8,526 nucleotides of DNA. It comes from an uncultured Ruminococcus sp. Lineage in GTDB: Bacteria > Bacillota > Clostridia > Oscillospirales > Ruminococcaceae. A program made the translations under genes and the position numbers. Positions 1-5,330 of the stretch are shown piece after piece. Numbering within the stretch: the first letter of the stretch is position 1; each line of letters begins with the position of its first letter. A model generated the notes under the pieces. It saw nothing but the letters and a program-made list of their open reading frames with translations, had not been told where the DNA came from and searched no databases. The stretch lies in NCBI GenBank assembly GCA_946544695.1, contig CAMNMO010000107.1:1-8526 (forward strand), given 5' to 3'.

Positions 1-10
1 ATTTTACAGC

Positions 11-40
11 CGTAATACATGTTCAAACCTTTGTATTACG
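11..40. repeat. Perfect 9-bp inverted repeat upstream of recQ
   Basis: The arms CGTAATACA (11-19) and TGTATTACG (32-40) are exact reverse complements separated by a 12-base loop. No run of T follows on either strand, so it is a poor intrinsic terminator. It lies about 37 bases upstream of the recQ -35 box and could be an operator or a remnant of the 3' end of an upstream transcript. A 9-bp repeat can occur by chance in AT-rich DNA, so its function is unproven. Confidence 0.4.
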
Positions 41-76
41 CAAAAATTGATTTCCGTGATAATTGCATGTCGGCAG

Positions 77-105
77 TTGATTTTTTTAACTGAATGTGGT
101 ATAAT
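77..105 (+). promoter_or_regulatory. Sigma-A type promoter for recQ, extended -10
   Basis: The -35 box TTGATT (77-82) and the perfect -10 box TATAAT (100-105) are separated by exactly 17 bases. TGG directly before the -10 box forms an extended -10 element. The predicted transcription start is near 111-113, giving a leader of about 44 bases before the ATG at 156. It is the best promoter match I see in the window and may drive the whole plus-strand block. Confidence 0.82.
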
Positions 106-155
106 AAACTGTGTATATTTGCATGATGCTTTATTTGGAAAGAGCTGATGGGTTA

Positions 156-2396
156 ATGACCGATTTTTCGGATAAATACAGCGTCCTGCGGGACTTCTTC
201 GGGCATGTGGATTTCCGTGAGGGTCAGCTGCCGCTGATAGATGCGCTGCTGGGCGGAAAAGATGCGGTGGGCATAATGCCCACAGGCGCAGGCAAAAGTA
301 TGTGCTACCAGATACCCGCACTGATGCTTGACGGCGTGACCATAGTCATATCACCGCTGATATCGCTGATGAAAGATCAGGTGAACAGCCTGATACAGTC
401 GGGCGTGAGGGCGGCATACCTCAATTCGTCGCTGACACAGCAGCAGTACAATACCGCACTTGCCAATGCCATGCGTGGCATGTACAAGCTGATATATGTG
501 GCACCCGAAAGGCTGTGCACACCGTCGTTTATGGAACTGGCACGCAATGTGCGCATCTCGCTGGTGGCGGTTGACGAAGCACACTGCGTATCTCAGTGGG
601 GACAGGATTTCAGACCGCACTATATGCGCATACCCGAGTTCCTGGCGCAGCTGCCTTACAGACCGATAGTGGGCGCATTCACAGCGACTGCCACCGATCA
701 GGTCAGGCAGGATATAGTCAGGCTGCTGGGTCTGAGGGACCCTCTATGCGTGACCACGGGGTTCGACCGCAAGAACCTGTACTTCGGGGTACTGCACGCA
801 AAGGGAAAGTATGAAGCGGCTAAGAAGATAGTCGAGGAGAACCGTGGTACAAGCGCCATAATCTACTGTTCGACCAGAAAAGCGGTGGAGGAGGTCAGCG
901 AAAGGCTGACAGCAGACGGTTTCCCATGCACACGCTACCATGCGGGGCTTACACCCGAGGAGCGAAAGAAGAATCAGGACGATTTCATTTATGACCGTGT
1001 GGAACTTATTGCTGCCACAAATGCTTTCGGCATGGGTATCGACAAATCCAATGTGGGACTGGTCCTGCACTATAATATGCCCAAGAATCTCGAAAATTAT
1101 TACCAGGAAGCAGGCCGTGCGGGACGTGACGGCAGCGAGGCTAAATGCATACTGCTGTACAGCGCAAAAGACACTGTGACCAACAGGTTCCTGATAGAGA
1201 ATTCAAACGATAATCCCGACCTTGATGATGAAACCATAGAACAGCTGCACAAGCGTGATCTGGCTAAATTGTCCAAAATGTCGGACTACTGCAATACAGG
1301 CAGGTGCCTGAGACAGTTCATACTGGATTATTTCGGCGAAAAGCGGCAGTGTACCTGCGGCAACTGCTCAAACTGCAACGGCGAGACCGAATTGGCAGAT
1401 GTGACTGTTGAAGCGCAGAAGATACTTTCCTGCGTGTACAGACTTCATCAGCGCAACCTGCGTTTCGGGGCAGTGGTCATCTCTGCGGTGCTGAAGGGCA
1501 GCGAGAACAACGACAAGGTGAAAAAATTCGGGCTGGACAGCCTTTCCACCTACGGCATAATGAAGGACGATACTTCAACACGCATACGCATGATGATACG
1601 CTGCCTTCAGGCTGAGGGATATCTCATGGAATGCGAGCACAGCACGCTGACGCTGACAAGGCGTGCGGCTGAGGTGCTGATGCAGCATAAGCCCGTCAAG
1701 ATGCGCCTGCCCAAGCAAAGCAGGGAGCGCAGCAGCCCGAAGGTCGCCAAAAGCATCGAAAGCGGCGGCATAACCGTGTTCGACAGAGAGCTTTTTGCAA
1801 GGCTGAAAAAGCTGCGTGCAAAGCTGGCGGCTGAGATAAACATGCCCGCCTACATAGTGTTCGGTGATACTGCACTCAGGGACATGTGCGTCAAAATGCC
1901 TGTGACACAGAGCGATTTTGCAGAGGTGTCAGGGGTGGGCAAGGTCAAGCAGGAGAGATACGGACAGTATTTCACAGCTGAGATACAGAGGTACCTGCGG
2001 GAGAATCCCGAAAAGAAAAATGCCGTTCCCGAAACTGCGGGCGGCGGCGAGTCACTGGCGGAACTTTTAAGGGCAGGTGCCGAGGGCTTGCAGGCGGTGG
2101 ACGAGGAACTATCGTTAAACAGGCTGTGCGATGAGATACTGACACAGCTGGGTCTCAGCGCTGACAGAAGACCCGTTGCGGAAGCCGTTAAGAAATGGCT
2201 GCTCAACGAAAATTACCTTACCGAAAAGATCGAGAACGGTAAAAAGCGCATGGCTGTTACCATACTTTCCGAGGAAGCAGGCATAGTCGAGCGGGAAAAG
2301 GTAAGCTCGCTGAACCGTGCGTATACATCGGTGGTATTCCCGAGAACAGCGCAGGAATTCGTGTTTGAGAACCTGGGCGAGATGCTGGGAGAATAA
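156..2396 (+). CDS. recQ: ATP-dependent DNA helicase RecQ
   Basis: 3'-5' superfamily 2 DNA helicase for recombination and replication-fork repair; 746 residues. The ATG at 156 is preferred because GGAAAGAG lies about 11 bases upstream. The in-frame ATG at 111 falls on the predicted transcription start, and those at 123 and 126 have no ribosome binding site. Visible motifs are motif 0 (FREGQ), Walker A PTGAGKS with K47, motif Ia (SPLISLMKDQV), DEAH at 140-143 followed by the RecQ signature CVSQWGQDFRP, FTATAT (motif III), and QEAGRAGRDG near 317-326. The zinc-binding cysteines are C379, C401, C404 and C407, closely matching E. coli RecQ spacing. An RQC winged-helix region spans about 415-525 and an HRDC domain about 541-615. 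A further roughly 120 residues follow that classical RecQ (about 610 residues) lacks. The family assignment is secure; the role of the tail is unknown. Confidence 0.97.
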   Translation: MTDFSDKYSVLRDFFGHVDFREGQLPLIDALLGGKDAVGIMPTGAGKSMCYQIPALMLDGVTIVISPLISLMKDQVNSLIQSGVRAAYLNSSLTQQQYNTALANAMRGMYKLIYVAPERLCTPSFMELARNVRISLVAVDEAHCVSQWGQDFRPHYMRIPEFLAQLPYRPIVGAFTATATDQVRQDIVRLLGLRDPLCVTTGFDRKNLYFGVLHAKGKYEAAKKIVEENRGTSAIIYCSTRKAVEEVSERLTADGFPCTRYHAGLTPEERKKNQDDFIYDRVELIAATNAFGMGIDKSNVGLVLHYNMPKNLENYYQEAGRAGRDGSEAKCILLYSAKDTVTNRFLIENSNDNPDLDDETIEQLHKRDLAKLSKMSDYCNTGRCLRQFILDYFGEKRQCTCGNCSNCNGETELADVTVEAQKILSCVYRLHQRNLRFGAVVISAVLKGSENNDKVKKFGLDSLSTYGIMKDDTSTRIRMMIRCLQAEGYLMECEHSTLTLTRRAAEVLMQHKPVKMRLPKQSRERSSPKVAKSIESGGITVFDRELFARLKKLRAKLAAEINMPAYIVFGDTALRDMCVKMPVTQSDFAEVSGVGKVKQERYGQYFTAEIQRYLRENPEKKNAVPETAGGGESLAELLRAGAEGLQAVDEELSLNRLCDEILTQLGLSADRRPVAEAVKKWLLNENYLTEKIENGKKRMAVTILSEEAGIVEREKVSSLNRAYTSVVFPRTAQEFVFENLGEMLGE

Positions 2397-2405
2397 AGAA
2401 ATTTT

Positions 2406-2421
2406 CGGCGGCACAACGCCG
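2406..2421 (+). terminator. Weak stem-loop after recQ
   Basis: CGGCG (2406-2410) and CGCCG (2417-2421) can pair across a 6-base loop, ten bases after the recQ stop. The sequence that follows is AT-rich (TTCAATATATATT) but not a proper T tract. At most it is a leaky terminator or an mRNA-stability hairpin between recQ and proB. Confidence 0.28.
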
Positions 2422-2466
2422 TTCAATATATATTAACGATATACAGTTTTGAAAAGAGGAAGTAAA

Positions 2467-3321
2467 ATGTCATATCTGAAGGATAAGAAAAGAGTAGTGG
2501 TCAAGGTGGGTACTTCAACGCTGACACACAGGACAGGCAGACTCAACATCAGGCGTGTTGAAGGACTGGTCAAGAATCTGGCAGACCTGCAGAATGCGGG
2601 TCATGAGATAATACTGGTGTCAAGCGGTGCGATAGGTCTGGGCATGTCAAAGATAGGTCTGGCGGAACGACCTAAGGATACCCCCACAAAGCAGGCTTGC
2701 GCAGCGGTGGGTCAGTGCGAACTGATGTACCTTTATGACAAGCTGTTCTCTGAATACAGCCTGAATGTGGCACAGTTTTTGCTGACCAAGTTCGTGCTGC
2801 TTGAGGACAGAAGGCAGAACGTGCAGAATGCGCTGGAAAGAGTAATACAGCTGGGCGTTATACCGATAGTCAATGAGAACGACACTGTCGCTATCGACGA
2901 GTTGGAACTGGAGATGGGCGAGAACGATTCTCTGGCGGCAACAGTGGCAAAGATAGCAGGCGCCGATCTGCTGATAATAATGTCCGACATCGACGGACTG
3001 TATGACTACGACCCCAGACTTGACCCTGATGCCAAGCTGATACCTGTTGTTGAGGAGATAAATGATGATATCCGCAAGCTGGCAGGCGGCGCAGGCACCA
3101 AGATGGGCACAGGCGGTATGATAACCAAGATAAATGCCGCTGAGATAGCTGTCAACAGCGGTATAGATATGATAATCTTAAACGGCAAGAACCCCGATAA
3201 CCTCTACTGGCTGTTCGAGACAGGCAGCCTGGGCACAAGGTTCAAGGCAAAGGGAAGTCCTGCCGAAAAGAAGGGACCTTCTGCCGATGAAAGCAGCGAC
3301 AGCGATATCGTGGAGGAGTAA
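2467..3321 (+). CDS. proB: Glutamate 5-kinase (short, PUA-less form)
   Basis: Phosphorylates L-glutamate with ATP to gamma-glutamyl phosphate, the first and normally proline-inhibited step of proline synthesis in the cytoplasm; 284 residues. The ATG at 2467 has GAGGA six bases upstream (2456-2460). A TTG at 2449 is in frame but overlaps that ribosome binding site. Amino acid kinase motifs are present: VVVKVGTSTLT near 10-20, SSGAIGLGM from residue 52, NENDTVA from 136 and MGENDSLAATVA from 150, followed by MSDIDGLYDYDPR and GTGGMITKINAAEIA. The protein ends soon after the kinase fold and lacks the C-terminal PUA domain of the roughly 367-residue E. coli enzyme, as in many Firmicutes. Its last 25 or so residues are a hydrophilic, Lys/Ser/Asp/Glu-rich tail. 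It lies 70 bases after recQ and one base before the next ORF; proA follows farther on, so the two act in sequence. Confidence 0.96.
   Translation: MSYLKDKKRVVVKVGTSTLTHRTGRLNIRRVEGLVKNLADLQNAGHEIILVSSGAIGLGMSKIGLAERPKDTPTKQACAAVGQCELMYLYDKLFSEYSLNVAQFLLTKFVLLEDRRQNVQNALERVIQLGVIPIVNENDTVAIDELELEMGENDSLAATVAKIAGADLLIIMSDIDGLYDYDPRLDPDAKLIPVVEEINDDIRKLAGGAGTKMGTGGMITKINAAEIAVNSGIDMIILNGKNPDNLYWLFETGSLGTRFKAKGSPAEKKGPSADESSDSDIVEE
3312..3318 (+). promoter_or_regulatory. Ribosome binding site inside the proB 3' end
   Basis: GGAGGAG lies within the last codons of proB, with the GGAGG core six bases before the ATG at 3323. The proB stop (TAA 3319-3321) and this ATG are one base apart. That arrangement suggests translational coupling of the small downstream ORF to proB and fixes its start. 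Confidence 0.7.
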
Positions 3322-3322
3322 T

Positions 3323-3658
3323 ATGAGATATTTCTGCCATAACGGCGAAAGGTCGGGCACGGTTTACCATGAGTTTTTCAAAGGCGAGTGGAAGGACGGC
3401 GACGGTTTCTGGAATGACGGTTCGATATGCCTGCATGACGACTTGTTCAGCGGCAGCGGACTTGAACACATACTTAAAGAAACCCTCAGTGACTACGACG
3501 GCTACGGCGAAACTCTCGTCTATCCCGAGGACTGGGCGGAAGTCTGCCGACTGGCGGCAAAGCAGGGCGGCACTGTGCAGGAAATAACAGATGAAGCAAA
3601 GCTGTGGACAGATGACGCCTTTGAGGAATGCGGCTGCTTCACCATACTGGGTATATAG
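3323..3658 (+). CDS. Hypothetical acidic protein, translationally coupled to proB
   Basis: An ORF of 111 residues that I do not recognise. The ATG at 3323 has a strong GGAGGAG site embedded in the end of proB and starts one base after the proB stop. The predicted protein is acidic and aromatic-rich (FFKGEWKDGDGFWNDGS near the start), with no signal peptide or membrane segment. It ends with a cysteine pair and a hydrophobic tail (EECGCFTILGI). Codon use matches the neighbours nearly to the end, so it is probably a real gene. The reading that looks coding switches to another frame close to its TAG stop, where a C39-peptidase-like fragment begins. It may therefore be the N-terminal part of a larger gene broken by a frameshift near 3650, or a complete small protein. 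Confidence 0.6.
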   Translation: MRYFCHNGERSGTVYHEFFKGEWKDGDGFWNDGSICLHDDLFSGSGLEHILKETLSDYDGYGETLVYPEDWAEVCRLAAKQGGTVQEITDEAKLWTDDAFEECGCFTILGI

Positions 3659-3929
3659 ACAGAGAGACCCATATTCGGCACAGGGGCAGCCCGATAACAG
3701 CAGCAACGGTCGGGAGCAGGAGCTGTGCTGCGGACCTGCCTGCATCGCCATGATGGTCAGCAATGATCTGGGTAAGGCAACATCGGTGACACAGGTGCTG
3801 ACCGACAGCACGGGTATGACGGTCGATGATATAAGCAGCGGTCTGACGATAGTCCGCAAGCAGACATTGGCAAAGGGCATAAACTGCAATTCGGCAGGTC
3901 CTTACAGGGGAATAATGTATTTTGAATGA
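3591..3929 (+). pseudogene. C39/papain-like cysteine peptidase fragment, probably decayed
   Basis: This open frame overlaps the end of the preceding ORF by 68 bases. Its useful part starts near 3652 (YRQRDPYSAQGQPDN). Residues 46-55, numbered from the ATG at 3591, read CCGPACIAMM, which resembles the nucleophile motif of C39-like and other papain-fold peptidases, with C47 the candidate catalytic cysteine. The matching His and Asp/Asn are not visible before the TGA at 3927-3929. The same frame stays open after that TGA, with codons like its neighbours, until a second TGA at 4020-4022 just before the proA ribosome binding site. A weak site (AGGA, 3579-3582) could serve the ATG at 3591, so a short intact protein of 112 residues is possible. 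I favour a gene broken by a frameshift near 3650 and a nonsense codon. The peptidase assignment rests on one motif only. Confidence 0.5.
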
Positions 3930-4036
3930 TGGACTGACAATGATGTGCTGTTCCCGATAAAAAACGCACCTGTGAACAGTGTGCTGAGGGACAGCCGCAA
4001 AATAAAGGATCATAAAGCTTGAAAGGAGCGTTAATT

Positions 4037-5287
4037 ATGGGTTATATTGATGTACTGGGACAGAAGGCAAAGGCTGCAAAGGGTGCAGTTGCATTTGCTT
4101 CTACCGATGAGAAAAACGATGCACTGCTGGAGATCGCACATATCCTGCGCAGCAGCAGGGAGGATATAATAGCAGCTAATGCGGTCGATCTGGAAAACGG
4201 CAGAATGCGCAAGATGAGCGAATCCTTGCTGGACAGACTGGCACTCAACGATGCACGTATCGAGGGCATGGCATCAGCCTGCGAGAATCTGGCTAAGTAT
4301 CCCGATCCCATCGGTGAGGTGGTAGACGGCAGCACTCGTCCCAACGGCATGAAGATAGAACGTGTCCGTGTACCTATGGGCGTAATTGGCATGATATATG
4401 AGGCACGCCCGAACGTTACCGTAGATGCAGCCATACTGGCACTGAAAAGCGGCAACGCAGTTATACTCAGGGGCGGCAAGGAAGCCATCAACTCAAACAA
4501 ATGTCTTGCAGACCTGATGCGCACTGCTGTCAAGAGGGCAGGACTTGACCCCGACATTATCCAGCTGGTGGAGGACACCGACAGGGGCATTGCACATGAC
4601 ATGATGACAGCAAATGAGTACATCGACCTGCTGGTACCCCGTGGCGGCGCACAGCTGATAAAGGCAGTGGTGCAGACAGCTACCGTACCTGTCATCGAGA
4701 CTGGCACAGGCAACTGCCACGTTTATGTTGATGCGACAGCTGACCTGAACATGGCAGTGGAGATAGTTGACAACGGCAAGACCCAGCGCCCTTCTGTATG
4801 CAATGCGGTGGAAAGCTGCCTTGTTCATAAAGATGTGGCAGAGAGGTTCCTGCCCAAGCTGAAGAAGCGCCTTGACGAACACAAGGTGGAGATAAGGGGC
4901 TGCGAGATAACAAGGCAGATACTTGGCGACTGCGTTGTTCCTGCCGATGAGGACGACTATGCAACAGAGTTCCTTGATTATATTATTTCCATCAAGGTAG
5001 TGGATGACCTTGCGGAAGCGATAGAACACATCAGCAAGTACAGCACGGGACATTCCGAGTGTATAGTTACGGAAAGCCTGTTTTCTGCACAGGAATTCCA
5101 GAAGAGGATAGATGCTGCGGCAGTATATGTGAACGTATCCACAAGATTCACCGACGGCGAGATGTTCGGTCTGGGTGCTGAACTGGGAATATCCACACAG
5201 AAGCTGCATGCAAGGGGACCGATGGGACTTCGTGAGATGACCACAACGAAGTATCTGATAACAGGCAACGGTCAGATCAGAGGATAA
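4037..5287 (+). CDS. proA: Glutamate-5-semialdehyde dehydrogenase (gamma-glutamyl phosphate reductase)
   Basis: NADPH-dependent reduction of gamma-glutamyl phosphate to glutamate-5-semialdehyde, the second step of proline synthesis; 416 residues, the normal family length. The ATG at 4037 has AAAGGAG (4022-4028) eight bases upstream. The in-frame TTG at 4019 overlaps that site and is rejected. Family signatures in order are RVPMGVIGMIYEARPNVTVD, the nucleotide-binding segment LKSGNAVILRGGKEA, LVPRGGAQLI, the catalytic cysteine C255 in QRPSVCNAVES, and FTDGEMFGLGAELGISTQKLH with HARGPMGL near the C-terminus. It ends in tandem TAA stops (5285-5290). It works on the unstable product of ProB, encoded about 700 bases upstream; the two genes are normally adjacent, but here the unknown ORF and peptidase fragment lie between them. 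Confidence 0.97.
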   Translation: MGYIDVLGQKAKAAKGAVAFASTDEKNDALLEIAHILRSSREDIIAANAVDLENGRMRKMSESLLDRLALNDARIEGMASACENLAKYPDPIGEVVDGSTRPNGMKIERVRVPMGVIGMIYEARPNVTVDAAILALKSGNAVILRGGKEAINSNKCLADLMRTAVKRAGLDPDIIQLVEDTDRGIAHDMMTANEYIDLLVPRGGAQLIKAVVQTATVPVIETGTGNCHVYVDATADLNMAVEIVDNGKTQRPSVCNAVESCLVHKDVAERFLPKLKKRLDEHKVEIRGCEITRQILGDCVVPADEDDYATEFLDYIISIKVVDDLAEAIEHISKYSTGHSECIVTESLFSAQEFQKRIDAAAVYVNVSTRFTDGEMFGLGAELGISTQKLHARGPMGLREMTTTKYLITGNGQIRG

Positions 5288-5318
5288 TAAACTTTCCGAA
5301 ATTTGCTGTTTTTTGAAC

Positions 5319-5323
5319 GGAGG
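5319..5323 (+). promoter_or_regulatory. Ribosome binding site of the cellulase gene
   Basis: A perfect GGAGG lies seven bases before the ATG at 5331 and fixes that start. The in-frame TTG at 5313 precedes it and would leave the signal peptide with an odd extra N-terminus. The 43-base gap behind proA holds no recognisable -35/-10 pair and no terminator. Confidence 0.75.
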
Positions 5324-5330
5324 TATTGAT

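Noticed and set aside
20..29. TGTTCAAACC resembling a tRNA T-loop
   Set aside because: The surrounding bases do not form acceptor, D or anticodon arms, so no tRNA can be supported.
111..155. Upstream ATG codons (111, 123, 126) as recQ starts
   Set aside because: They lie at or just after the predicted transcription start and lack a ribosome binding site; ATG 156 has GGAAAGAG and gives the usual RecQ N-terminus.
2397..2466. Riboswitch, T-box or separate promoter before proB
   Set aside because: The gap is only 70 bases, with one weak hairpin and an AT-rich stretch; no T-box or riboswitch core and no convincing -35 box are seen.
3927..3929. TGA read as selenocysteine or read-through
   Set aside because: No visible SECIS-like hairpin follows, the position is not a recognisable redox motif, and TGA is used as a normal stop by glgP. 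A nonsense mutation or true stop is simpler.
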